A stretch of 64,000 nt of DNA from Blasia pusilla (Eukaryota; Marchantiophyta; Marchantiopsida; Blasiales): the NCBI GenBank assembly GCA_050084515.1, contig CM114271.1, positions 4,092,001-4,156,000 of the forward strand. The letters are read 5' to 3'. The stretch's first letter is position 1. Each line of letters opens with the position of its first letter. Of this stretch, positions 1-11,189 are shown in pieces. Both the position numbers and the translations under genes were made by a program. Under the pieces are notes generated by a model. The model was given only the letters and a program-made list of their open reading frames with translations. It ran no database searches and was not told where the DNA came from.

Positions 1-1152
1 AATGAAATCTCAAAAAGGAAGGGAAAGTGAAACTTGGGAGAAATTTTCAACATACACCTTCATAACGAAAGAAATTAAGTCTTTCATTTTTAATAAGGTG
101 GGGGAAGAGAACTAGGGAATTAAATTTCAATTGCCCTTGAACACAAGATAACAAATAAACAACCTATCAACCTTTTCCAACTGTCTATTTTCCTCCCATG
201 AGGTAGGGTAGGATAAGGGAAAATGGGACATATGCACAAGATTATCATCACACTAGGGGGACATTAGCTATGGCTTGGAGATCGAAACTCCCAATGAATG
301 CCATCTCTGAAGCTTTTCAACTCTTTAATTTTCAAAAAAAAAATCATACTAAACCAAAACTGGAATAGAAAAGAGGCTTAAGTAATTATACTCCTTCTGT
401 TTTGAAATTAAATTTAAATTTAAATTTTTGTAATCTTGATTGAAAATTTGCGAGTCTATTTCATGTTCAATTTATTCTTCCATTATAAAAATAATAATCT
501 AATTTTTAAATTTTTAAAATTTAAATTTCAAGTTAGTTTTGGAAGGGAAATTATAGATTATTTTGGAGAAATGTGAAAAGATAATAATTTTTTTAAAATA
601 GTCTTCAAAAGGATGAAAAGAATTTTAATTTTTTCAGAATTTTATTATGAGAATTTATATGGAATTTTTATTAATTGAGAGATAGAAATTGGAAAGCTAA
701 TGATAATTACTTTTTCTGAATTCTCAATACCAAAATTCTTTATTTTTCAAAATAAAATTTTTTAATTCATACTTACTCATTTTTTATTTTTTTTTATTTT
801 TTTCAACTCTGAAATTTTAAATCTAAAGAGTTCATAATATTCTCCATTTATGAAGTATTTTCATTTCCACCAATTCATTGGAAAAAATTTTACTAGTGTA
901 TACTATCAACATGGTAAGAATCTCATTGGAAATAAAAAAAATTCACATGTATTTTTTTTTAAAAGCATCTTAGAAGAGAAAAAAAAAAAAAGAGACTACT
1001 TAATAAAAGTCCATGTAAATCATCGCACTAGTGGGTAATGCTATGTTGGAAGCTACTAAATTGGCTTAACCGATTTAAGAGGGTTAGAGAATATCTTCTC
1101 AACATTCATGGTAAGTGCAGAAATATTAACTAGCAAATAAATTATATGATTA
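1..1152. other. AT-rich intergenic DNA
   Basis: Long runs of A and T with imperfect repeats of the AAATTTTTAAATTT kind, for example around 400-830. I see no coding frame longer than about 60 codons, no splice-site pattern and no recognisable transposon protein. Probably old, heavily mutated repeat DNA. Confidence 0.6.
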
Positions 1153-2239
1153 TTTATACTAGTTAGGACCCTAAGGGAACAGAGCAATGCACTCCATGAT
1201 TCCGTAGCCCTAAATGCCCCGTTATGCTACCTGAATGCCCCCTACCCGAATGGCCATGCCACCCATCATACATTTTGGATTCAAAGGACTACTGCTGATA
1301 TCTATGGTGTTGCCATTTGAAATCACTCCTCAAATAATAATATAGAATATTATTGGAGAGGATTTTCTCATTTTGAGAGCATCTCTCCTCTTTTTTAACC
1401 CATAGGAACACTCATTGTCTAAGGGAATAGGATCAATTTGAATGAGCAATGGTCCAAAATTCATCATCATACTATTAAGCACGTCAGCTCATTATGAAGA
1501 CAAATGATTAAATGACACGTATCATATTTTTCCATGAAGCCAGTTCATGATGGGTTTTCTTTTAATTTTACCCTACTCTAAGCAGGAAACAAGAATAGGT
1601 AAGATTTTAATAATTATATTATTTACATATTTATCTATAATATTTAATAAATAAATAATTGAATATAATTAACTCAAATTCAAACATCTTTCCCTTTAAA
1701 TCTTATAGAGTCTCTTTAAATTATATTCTCTTTTCTCATTTGGAAATTTAAAATTACTTTTTCAAAGTTCATGCCAAAAAATTATAATAAAAAATAATTT
1801 AAAGTTTAGTTTTGAGGAAATTTTAATTTTTCTTTTGGGAAAAAATGAAAAGGATAATAGGTCACTAATGGGAAAATAAATTTCTTCAAAATAATAGAAG
1901 ACATATTTTTTCTATAATATTTTTAATTTTCAAGTTAGATTGGGAGAAAATTTTAATCCTTCTTTTGGAAAAAAATTCATCAAAATAAGTGATTTGATTT
2001 TCTTTATTGAAGGATGAGGATTGAAAAAAGATAAATTATTTTTCCAAAATTAATAAAAGAAAATTTACCAAAAAATTCTTAAATCAAGTTAAATGTATTA
2101 TAAAAAAAATCTAACTTTCTTTTTTTTCATCCATTTTAAGATTAAACTTTATTCATTTAATTTCTTATTATCATCCTAAATACATGAACCTTTTCATCCT
2201 AATCATATCACCCGGTGCATTGCACGGGTAATAATACCA
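1153..2239 (+). mobile_element. Possible small non-autonomous Helitron
   Basis: The left edge reads TTTATACTAGTTAGGACCC after an A, close to the TCTATACTAGTATGGG found at 22173. The right edge at 2211-2228 is a G/C hairpin, CCCGGTGCATTGCACGGG, followed by a short AT tail. That is the usual arrangement of a Helitron 3' end, but the expected terminal CTAG is now CCA. The roughly 1.1 kb between is AT-rich with no open frame. Both ends are degenerate, so this is a suggestion only; the two ends could belong to different insertions. Confidence 0.3.
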
Positions 2240-2418
2240 TTCCTCTAAAATGCAGTAATCCATTATTAGAACGAGTAAAATATTAGATAAGGTATTTATA
2301 CTAAAACTAGTGTTATAACTATACGATACTGCGAAATCATTTGAGGGCGTCCCATTGGTTTCTCATGCGATGTGCGGATGAGGTTAGGACACGGGCCCCA
2401 CTGGAGCCCTGAGCCCTG

Positions 2419-2853
2419 CCTTGGTCAAAGCCCATTCCCATGGTTTGAACTCCTGGCTTCGCCTTACTATGGTCAAGAGAAACTACTCCCAGGGAAGGGG
2501 CGGTACATATGGCAGGGAGAGTCGAGAGAGCTTACCACAGTCCAGAGTTGTAGCCAAGCTTACCACAGTCGTAAGAGAATTGCTCTCCTTACTTACCATG
2601 GTCAACGCGCACTACCAAAAGTATTGCAGTGTCTGAGTGCATAGTAGTAGAAGAAGCCAAACAAACCACAGTAGAACAAGAAGTCATAGAGTCCCCTACC
2701 ACGGTCAAGGTTCACAGCTGTTTACGTAGTTTCAAGAGGCACGTGGAGGTACAGACAGAGCAGCGGAACGAGCAGCTGGGTATCTATCTAGCGGGGAAAG
2801 GGATCTACCACAGTAAACTTACGATACGTGGTCTTCCTTGTGCCGTGGTCAGG
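2419..2853 (+). repeat. Cluster of a TACCAYRGTCAAG-like motif
   Basis: About ten imperfect copies of a motif centred on ACCATGGT/ACCACAGT/ACCACGGT, mostly preceded by CTT or CCT and followed by CAAG or CAAC. Copies start near 2419, 2437, 2463, 2531, 2559, 2592, 2663, 2695, 2805 and 2842. Spacing is irregular (about 18-110 bp), so it is not a simple tandem array. The core is nearly palindromic. The cluster ends about 570 bp before the mTERF start codon, so it could be a regulatory cluster or the wreck of a satellite-like repeat. Confidence 0.55.
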
Positions 2854-2879
2854 TTTTCGACTGCGCAGTGAGTTGGTGG

Positions 2880-3368
2880 AGGGTGGACTGATGGAGAGAG
2901 GAGCTCACAGTCTCAGTCCAAGCGTTTTGTTATTATTTTTAGGGATTGGGCGGATCCTTCTCCCTCATCTGCTTTGATCCCCTCTCATCTCATCCGACGA
3001 ATCTCTGGTGCCCTCCTCTCTGTCTATCGCTGTCGCCATTTTCCCGACGCTCCCTCTGCTCCCCAACCAACAAATCACCGGCTCTCCAGAATGGCGAGAA
3101 GTGCGATGATTTTTTCTTGATCGGAGAGAGAGAAAATACAGTATTTATGAAGTTACGCTTGTCGAAATCTTGCGACCTTGCACACACACACAGAGAGAGA
3201 GGGAGGGAGAGGTAAGAATATGGTTGTAGAGATTGTGGATGGTCGATGAGAATTGGTGGATTGGCGAGAGTGACAGAAATCACTTCTTGAAGTAGTGTCA
3301 ATCAGACAGACGGAGAGAGAGGATGGGGAGGGGGATTGGGGTGATAGGGATGGTGGATGGTAGGTGAG
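2880..3368 (+). promoter_or_regulatory. Probable promoter and leader of the mTERF gene
   Basis: Base composition changes from AT-rich to C/T-rich (about 2950-3070) and then to GA-rich with CACACACACA and GAGAGAGAGG runs (3180-3215 and 3310-3340). This is typical of plant promoters and 5' untranslated regions. No clear TATA box was found. No good ORF crosses it on the plus strand. The transcription start cannot be placed. Confidence 0.45.
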
Positions 3369-3428
3369 ATGCCGGAGAGTCTGGACGAAGGGGAGTGGGA
3401 GGAGCTGGTGCAGCTGGAAACATGCTGA
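3369..3428 (+). CDS. Upstream ORF overlapping the mTERF start
   Basis: An ATG at 3369 opens a 19-codon frame (starts MPESLDEGEW) that ends in TGA at 3426-3428. The mTERF ATG is at 3422-3424 in another frame, so the two overlap by 7 nt. If the leader is not spliced here, a ribosome starting at the upstream ATG would stop just beyond the main start. Such overlaps usually lower translation of the main frame. It is very short, so chance occurrence is possible. Confidence 0.35.
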   Translation: MPESLDEGEWEELVQLETC

Positions 3429-4873
3429 GGCTTCCTCTTCAGTGTGAGCACATCTTGATGCGGCAGGGGATCCAGGTGGGAGTTTCGGAGTTCCGAGGGA
3501 GCAGAGCTTCCAGAGTGCTGCAGCTGCGGAGGAAGGGGAGGAAGAGCTTAGGGCTGCTGCATCTCGTAAAGAATGACGAGCTTTCGGTGGGCTCGAACAT
3601 TAGCTGGAGGTGGAATCGGTCGTGCTCTTCTGGAAGGTACAGGCTCCTGCTCGGCCAGCAGATCCGCGGCATTGCCAGAGATGTTGGATCTCCAGGGCTG
3701 CTTCTGGAGCCTGTTTCATATGTCGGTGGCACCACCGCGCCAGCTCTAGAGAGAAACGATCGAGTCCTCAGCCCTGCTGGGATAGATGAGGACGAGAGGT
3801 TCCTCAGTGCGCTCGTCGCCAATTCCCGTCTTAGACAATGTTCGCAGAGGAATGGGATACTGGGTCGGGGTGTGAAGGAGGAATCGAGTGACAGCAAAAA
3901 AGCAGCAGTTGATGGAAGAGCAGTGATTCCCAAACAGGCCAAGAACCTGAGTAGTGAGCGACAGACCTGGCGGCTACACATGGAGGGCATGAGAAGCTCT
4001 GACGAGCAGCAGCTCTCCAAGCGGGAGCCCAATTCCGAACGTCTTCGTGGACTAGAGGAGATGATCCTCTACCTGGAGAGTATTGGTGTCGATGCTACCA
4101 AGGTTCTGGCTGTCTACCCTCTGATTATCAAGTGCAGCATGGAGAAATTAAAGCAGGTGGTAGAGTTTTTGGAGTCCCAGGGATTGAAACGAAAGGACGT
4201 GGGTAGAGTTTTGACTATGGCTCCTCAGATATCTAGTCTTGCTGTGGAGAAGCACCTGTGCCCTGTGGTCAGCTTTCTTCTGAATGAGGTAGGTCTCAAC
4301 AAGCAAGACTTAAGAAAAGTTATCAGACGTTGCCCTCGGCTTCTTGTTGCTAGCATTGATAACCAGCTCCGACCCACCATGGAATTCCTGCAAAGTTTAG
4401 GGTTTGGTCACATGGCATCTGCAGTGGCCAACAACGCCACTCTTCTCACCTTTGGAATCCAGAACAAGCTGAAGCCGAAGTTGAAGTTTCTCTACAACTT
4501 AGGAATGTCATACGCTGAGGCGGAAACCATGGTAGTAAGGTTCCCCGCTATTTTCAATTATGGTGTGGAGCAGAACCTCCAACCGAAGTATGATTACTTG
4601 GTGAATGTCATGGGACGTAATTTGGATGATTTAAAAGCATTTCCACAATATTTTGGGTACAGTCTTGACTACAGGATTCGCCCCCGCCATGAGCTGCTAG
4701 CTCAGAGGAACATCAAGATCTGCTTACCCACCATGTTGAAACTCTCAGATGAGCAATTTGAGCTCCGTTTCAAAGAGGACGAGGCAAAATCTACAAAGAA
4801 ATTAAAGCTTGCAATGGTGGCCAAAGCCCACGAGGTGAACCACAAGGTTGTTGCTGTTCCCAGCTGTCGTTGA
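3422..4873 (+). CDS. mTERF family protein, organelle-targeted
   Basis: A 483-residue protein from a single exon. Plant mTERF proteins bind nucleic acid in chloroplasts or mitochondria and act in organelle transcription, splicing or translation. Residues 1 to about 80 are rich in Arg, Ser and Leu and poor in acidic residues at the start (MLRLPLQCEH, then RGSRASRVLQLRRKGRK), as in a transit peptide. From about residue 214 to 450 there are consecutive ~35-residue helical repeats with the family pattern of Leu and Pro: VLAVYPLII, VLTMAPQI, VIRRCPRLL, MVVRFPAIF and AFPQYFGYSLDYRIRP. The last motif is the typical C-terminal signature of plant mTERFs. The frame opens earlier at a GTG (3395), but the first ATG is 3422. 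The subfamily and target organelle are not determined. The gene is isolated between repeats; its codon use looks normal and there are no breaks. Confidence 0.93.
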   Translation: MLRLPLQCEHILMRQGIQVGVSEFRGSRASRVLQLRRKGRKSLGLLHLVKNDELSVGSNISWRWNRSCSSGRYRLLLGQQIRGIARDVGSPGLLLEPVSYVGGTTAPALERNDRVLSPAGIDEDERFLSALVANSRLRQCSQRNGILGRGVKEESSDSKKAAVDGRAVIPKQAKNLSSERQTWRLHMEGMRSSDEQQLSKREPNSERLRGLEEMILYLESIGVDATKVLAVYPLIIKCSMEKLKQVVEFLESQGLKRKDVGRVLTMAPQISSLAVEKHLCPVVSFLLNEVGLNKQDLRKVIRRCPRLLVASIDNQLRPTMEFLQSLGFGHMASAVANNATLLTFGIQNKLKPKLKFLYNLGMSYAEAETMVVRFPAIFNYGVEQNLQPKYDYLVNVMGRNLDDLKAFPQYFGYSLDYRIRPRHELLAQRNIKICLPTMLKLSDEQFELRFKEDEAKSTKKLKLAMVAKAHEVNHKVVAVPSCR

Positions 4874-5720
4874 CTGATAATGCCATGGCTGATGGGGGGA
4901 GGATGCGACCAGCTCTGTGATGTGTAGAATATGACTTCTCAACACATCCAGCAAGGTTGTGGTCGCCTGTGAGGGTCTCATGGAGCATGAATGTAACATG
5001 ATTGCAATTGGTATACTCTGTAAATACAAAACAGTTTCCCCATGTGCTTGCACTTCGTTGAGGTGTGATGTGGACTTTGGAATCTGAAGCTTCTTGGTTT
5101 CTCATTTCTATATTTTGCAATTGATGCATTCTTTTTGAGGGTTTGATGACTTTTTAATTTCAGAGTAATTGATTCGCAACTTTGTCGAGTATGTTGCATT
5201 TCAGAAACGGAAAATTCCACTCTAGAGTTTTGAACTCCACACATGTCAGGGAGAGTTAGAAATTTCATTGAGAATTCAAAGTTTCTTGTGTAGCAAGGGT
5301 CTCAGCAGACCCCACCTCTTGTGAACATAACTTCTAGATTCTGCACCTGGTGAGGTGAGGATTAGCTATGGACATGGAACTTGCAGATCATCAGTGTATG
5401 TTTGTGCAGACTCTCATGTGATTTTTGCAAGACTTCCTAATTTCATCAGAGTAACTTACTCTGCGATGAAATGACCCTCACTCAGACTTCCAGATTACGA
5501 CAGGTGCGTTGCAAAGACGTGATGGTTTTGCTGTGATTCCCTTTTCACAAAGGCTCAATGTCTTATTCTGCTGCTTGATAGATGGGAACTCTCCCACTCC
5601 CACGAGAACTTTGGCTGCTTCTTCATTCATACCTGTTCTAATTGTACTTAAGGGGCCATTTGCACTCCGATGATGAACATCAATAAAGAGCTCAGATTAG
5701 GGGAACTAATTGATAGGCCA
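4874..5720 (+). other. Probable 3' UTR and flank of mTERF
   Basis: Moderate-GC sequence continues for several hundred bases after the stop. An AATAAA hexamer lies at 5682-5687, a possible polyadenylation signal, though it would make a long 3' UTR. Short open frames here are on the minus strand, without family resemblance. Confidence 0.4.
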
Positions 5721-7936
5721 AGTAGTAATTGGTTGATTATACCCACCTCATCCCATCCATGCGTCTGCCTGGAGTTGAACATCGACAGACATCAATCAGG
5801 AGCTGAGAATAACAAAACAATTGGACAGGTCATCAGCAGTGCTGACTGCCTACTTTGCCTTGGACCAGCAGGTTCACATTTGCACTATTCATGGAGGTCT
5901 GCGCCACAGCCATTAGATTTCTTCCAAAAATCACATGGAAGTTGCTAGTTAAGCATCTAGTGTGGTACCTTCATGCATAGGTTGTGGTTTTGGGTGTTGG
6001 GAATATGCCCCTTATAAATAGAGAGAAGAGTATGACATATATATGTGAACCTTTTAGCATACACTCTCAGAGGCGTGCCCGTGCAGGTGGATCCACATTC
6101 ACCTAGGTCAAAATCCTTGGTGGACACATGATTGTTCTCTAAGATCATTGCACTAGTGTGCATTTCAATCTTAAGAGCAGAAGATGTCATAAGAGTTGGG
6201 GGTTCATTACGACATGTTGCCAAGAGGTTGGATCATCAACCTCTGAAAATGGATATAATGGATTATTACCATTGTCAACATTATGGTTTCTCACATGGGC
6301 AATATTTATGAGTTACCTCACTTGCAAAGTGAGGTAAAACTAGCTCCAAAAGTAGCTCTCTTCTTTGTTGAGTCATCTAGTGGGAATAAGGTTTGTGCAC
6401 ATTTGTAACGTCATCCATGTCGTAAGAGCTTGTTTCAGATCTACTTCCCTTAAGAGAATTCATACCAAGTTGCAACCAAATATGAGTTATCATTTAAGAC
6501 AAGCCGAAGGTCAATATTGTGATAATGCGTTGAGACGAAGATCATTTTTTTTATCGAACTTCCATTAAAAAAATCTTTCATGTTTCCACCAACTACTTCT
6601 ATAGAAAATTTAAGATAGCAAGTGTTTTAAGCAATATTTAGATGACCTAGTCCATAAAGAATTTAACATGTAAAACTATTGTCACATTGTGCTTGGTCGA
6701 CCATTAGTGTTCTATTATGTCGACAAGATGGGGGGGTTTAAGGCTATTTGAAGAATTTTTTTTCTTGGATGGTCAGACAAGGAGTAAGGTGTAAGTCAAC
6801 GTTGTTAAGTAAGATCAATATTGTAAAAAACCCACCCAGTCTTGTATTCCATGTTGGATGATCTGCTGATTTTGTAAATGGTCACATAGTTACATGAGTA
6901 CATATGTTAGGGTTATCTTTAGGGGTATCTCTTTTTGTTCTTCTTTATGGTATATAAATTGAGGCGATAACTTCCAAGACCCATCTTTATCTCCCAAGTC
7001 CAAGGAAACATTCCTTCTATGGGTTGGTAGGAATTAAAGTATCAAAGTCCCGATTTCTTTCATAATAGAAGGTGGATGTGATTTAACAACATTATATATC
7101 ATTGGGAATCGAATTTGTCATATGAATGGTTCTATTTCAATTTTGTTGTTTGATTTTGATATACATATTTGAACGTGTTTATGTGTGTGAATCTTTCCAC
7201 ATTTGAATGTCATATCCACACTACATATAGTGTTCATATTTCTTTCATAATCTTAAAAGAATATGGACACTATATGCAGTGAGGATATGACTAATGAAGT
7301 AGAGTGTGTAATTGTGTATATGTATGGAGCATTTTAAATAATGCCAAATTTTCAAATTTTAATGTTGGAGGTTCTAATACAAAATATAAATTAAACATAT
7401 TTACAACATGTATATAAGAGATGTTTAAGAGAGTTTGTTTTCTAAATTATACATATTTATGCTTGTTATAATGAAAATTAATTTATTTCAAGCTCATATT
7501 TGCATCAACTTAAATCTTGCTAAAATCATTATTTTAATAACATATGAATATGAGAGGGTGGAAAATAGGATTTACTAGATTTCTCCTAAGTAAAGAACTA
7601 ATAATTTTGTGCTTGTCCCATGCACAAAGTCAACAAGATGCCACGGTAGCAATGTGTATTCGAATGACAAAGATCCTCTTGAGCCCATGATGAGGATTCA
7701 ATTTTTTTTCCTTCTCATAGAGAGGGAGACGTTCCCTCCAATTTGGAAGAATTGGCTATGATCCTTACTACTAAAATATAACATCATTACTTTTAGGTCA
7801 ACCAATTAAGGCGAAAAGCCCATAAATCACTCCTCAAAAATATTCATGTAAGTTTTATAAAGGGGGCCTATCAAAGATGGTATGAACAACTATAAATAGT
7901 GACATCAAGCTCAAAAAGAAATCAAGATTATTTTAT
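5721..7936. other. Intergenic repeat-like DNA
   Basis: Composition falls back to about two-thirds A+T. Apart from the inverted repeat at 7209-7291, I see no gene. The last few hundred bases (about 7780-7936) lead into the Ty3/gypsy remnant and may belong to it, but the reading frames are too broken to assign. Confidence 0.5.
7209..7291. repeat. Long imperfect inverted repeat (hairpin)
   Basis: The left arm 7209-7244 (GTCATATCCACACTACATAT...) is the reverse complement of the right arm 7257-7291 (...GCAGTGAGGATATGAC) with only a few mismatches over about 35 bp. The loop is about 12 bp. It could be a small foldback element, a MITE remnant or a microRNA-like precursor. No neighbouring gene explains it. 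Confidence 0.75.
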
Positions 7937-8790
7937 GTGGTTCTAGATGCTCTTTCTCAACAACACGAGGATAAGGCTTTTTGCTCCACCACTATTTTCA
8001 TTCTCACTTCAATCAAACCTTATAAGGATTTCAACAAGCACGCAAAAGAGATCAATTGATAGTTCATAATGTGGAGTATACCTCATTTCAAATAAAAGAG
8101 GGACTATATAGGAAGCTTCCATATGTTCCTAACAATGAAAATCTTTGCCTACTTCATTTCCAAGAGAAACATAAGTCTCCCATCTCTTGGCATCCCATGG
8201 TAGAATCTATGAGACAAGACACCCAATATCCTTCATAAAACTTGAGAATGGCTTAATATGGCTCTAGAAGTTTGCACCTTTGTATGACCAGACCAAGGTA
8301 GTTAATTAGAAACAAGTTGCTAGTAGTTGAACTTCTTCGACTCTTACTTATCCCAAACCATTGTAGGGAGTATATTAGTTTGGATCCAATCACTTCACTA
8401 TTGCTTTTAAAAAATGGCATGCTAAATTATTATCATTCTTGATCTACTAAACAATAAAAATCCTTTTTTCCTTTTCACCAATAATTTAAGGGATTAGAAA
8501 CTTGATAAAATCTACTTTGCCATAATCTTTTGTTACCATGGAATGTAATGTGTTCTTATCTTATACCATTATGTGAACTTCAATGGCAAGTTTTGGTGGA
8601 GTTTATTTAGTCTTTTCTAGATATTAAATAGAATGTATCAACCATCCATCATCCCCACACTCATGGACAAACTAAACAAGCTATTGTAGTTTTGGAGAAT
8701 ATGTTATATCCCTCTTTCAATATTTATTAGGATAATTAAGATACCCTTCTTCCAACTACAAACCTTGCCTATAATTAGAAAGTATTAGGT
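7937..8790 (+). pseudogene. Ty3/gypsy pol remnant (RNase H end and integrase)
   Basis: Three landmarks follow in the right order but in shifting frames with stops. First, VVLDALSQQ near 7937 matches the VVADALSR end of the gypsy RNase H domain. Second, around 8090-8200, EGLYRKLPYVPNNEN and then SPISWHPMVE resemble the integrase zinc-binding region. Third, 8300-8400 recalls the LLQPLPIP...ISLDPIT linker, and 8630-8720 contains NVSTIHHPHTHGQTKQA, the decayed integrase core (normally STAYHPQTDGQTE). The piece after it (LPTTNLAYN, about 8750) matches the LPxxEFAYN motif. I found no flanking LTRs. It is an old fragment with no coding capacity. Confidence 0.8.
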
Positions 8791-11189
8791 TTAACTATTG
8801 TCAACATTTTCGTCTTCCAAATTACCAATTTTTTCAATTATCTTCCACAAGGTATCTCTTCACTACTTTCTATCATCTTTTCTTTTTTTATTAATATTAA
8901 ACATCTTCATATTCCAAGACATAGACAAAAAAAAGGTCAATCAAACTTATTATGACTTTCCATTCTCTATTGGTAATTTGGTTATGTTTTCCTAGACTCA
9001 TCTTCCATTACCGTTATCCTCTTAAACTTATAAAATTTGTCCATCTTGGACTCTTAAATAAAATCCTTTATTCTTATCTAGGTTATCTTTATGATGGCTT
9101 TGATTGCCCATAATTTAGATCTTTAGCTACTTACGTGGATTCGTTATGTCTTCCTTATTTCTGTACTCAAATCATAAATCTCTATCCCATATTTATTTCC
9201 AAATTGAGTCGTGTCACCTCTACCTCTTCTTATGATTGACGATCATCAGGAATTCAAAATCAATAGATTAATAAATTCTTATATTATATGGCATAATAGC
9301 CATCTATCTTAAACAAAATAAGGCTATGTAGAAAGGAGCTCCGTTTGATCATGCATATAGATAACTTATAAATTAGGTCTTCTGCCATATGTGTGGATTG
9401 ATTTGCATTCCATATTTTGGAGCTTAAATTATGAATCTCTAGCCCATATACTTTTCCAAATTAAGTCCAACCATCTTTACATATTGTAGATCACTTTTGG
9501 TAGGATATGACATGAAATACATCATCTTCAACACTATAAAGTTACATAGAAAGGATCTTTGTCGAATATTACTACTAAGGAGCCCTCTTGCAAATATCAA
9601 GAGTCTCGAGGAGCATTTTGAGAAATAAAGATATCTTGTTTTAATAAACATCCCACATATTAGTAGAAGCAAAATAAAAATAATATGCACTTCTCAAATA
9701 GTTGCTTTAAAATTAGTTCTAAGATATAATTTGAAATATTCTAAGCTTCTTCATGTAGCCCTAAGAGATTCTTGGAATATCTTCAAAAGATTTTCAAACG
9801 ATGCTTCAAATCTTCTCAAAATCTTCTGAGAAGATTCTAAAAGTTCAAGAAGTATTCTAGTAAGTTTTATATTTAGTAACTCGTGTATAACACAAATTAT
9901 CAACTTCAAGAGTAAATTTAAAAGCTCCTTGTATGCCTATGATACGCCCATTATCTATTCCCATCATGCTACTTCCAGGGAATATAGTATTCTACAATCC
10001 AAAGTTTCTAGATTTCTTAGGTAGTTGTTTTTACTCTTTGAGATCTTGTCTCTCACTCTCTTCTATTCTATCCATATTGGGTCACAATAATTTTATTTTA
10101 CCGAAAATTTTACGAGAAAAATAATATATATATATATATATATTAAAATAACCTTTCATTTTGGGGTCCATTGGACCTAGTTCAACTTAATCTAGGAAAA
10201 TTCCTACCTTGTACATTAATCAACTCTCGTAACGAGAAAAATAGCCACTCATCTAAAATAACACACTCAAATTACATATACAATACAGAGATATATCCCT
10301 AACGCTGAAGAGTTTGTAGCTCATTCTTGAATTTACTAGCATTGATACACATTAGCTTTGAATGGATTGTACCTACAACTTTCTACGATGAAGTTTTGTT
10401 TGATTTTGACCTTTAAAAAAATCATGAGAAGATTCTTTTGGAGACTTACGACTAAAAACACTTTAAATAAATCTTCATTGGTGACTATGGTTTCAAAGTG
10501 TATGAATGATGTCCACTCAAGTAGGTGTGAACTTTTCATCTGTAAATGCATAAATGGTCTTTACATTACCTTCATAAGTTGACAATTTTGGAGTATTCCC
10601 TAAAGACTTGATGTATTCCAACAATGCACATCCCTTACTTTCCTCAAAAATTTAAATATTGTATGTCCATCAGTTTGGATTATTCCTTCTAACCTTGGTA
10701 TATTCCAAGGAGGCTAATTCCTTCTTTTCTTCAAAGAGTGAAATGATTGGAAATTAATTTGTCTTGTCATTATTTCCTCTTCGCACCGAGGAATATATCA
10801 TAAGTGTAAAGTGTCGTATGATGAAAACATATTCCACTTATTATGTTATTTCAAAGTATATTTGATTAATGAGATGATGACTATGGAGGAGGAGGACTAT
10901 GGAGGAGGACATGGAGGGATGTCTAGAATTTTGCTTGTAACTATTTCCATGGTGATCCAATCTTTTCAATCTAAAGCCCAACGTGTTAATCTTCTCAAGC
11001 TTCAACTTTGGGGTTTTCTTTTTTCCACTTAAGATTGAGTTTTCCAAAGTTCTTGGGATCTTTGGACCTCCTTCTCTCCTAAATGTGCTCATAGATTCCT
11101 ATACGCAATTTCATACATAATGCTCTCCTTATAGAGTGATATCGGGTTACCATCGGTTTAAGAGATTCCTCTTGCTTTTCTGGATCTTT
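8791..11189. other. Intergenic AT-rich DNA
   Basis: No convincing gene. It may hold more of the decayed gypsy element at its left side. A (TA) run lies at 10121-10143. Several short direct and inverted repeats of AATCTTCT type occur around 9790-9850. Open frames are short and low in complexity. Confidence 0.5.
10121..10143. repeat. (TA)n microsatellite
   Basis: An uninterrupted run of alternating T and A about 20 bases long. No further meaning is evident. Confidence 0.8.

Noticed and set aside
3439-4032. 197-codon minus-strand frame over the mTERF gene
   Set aside because: It is the shadow of the mTERF coding sequence and has no family motif of its own.
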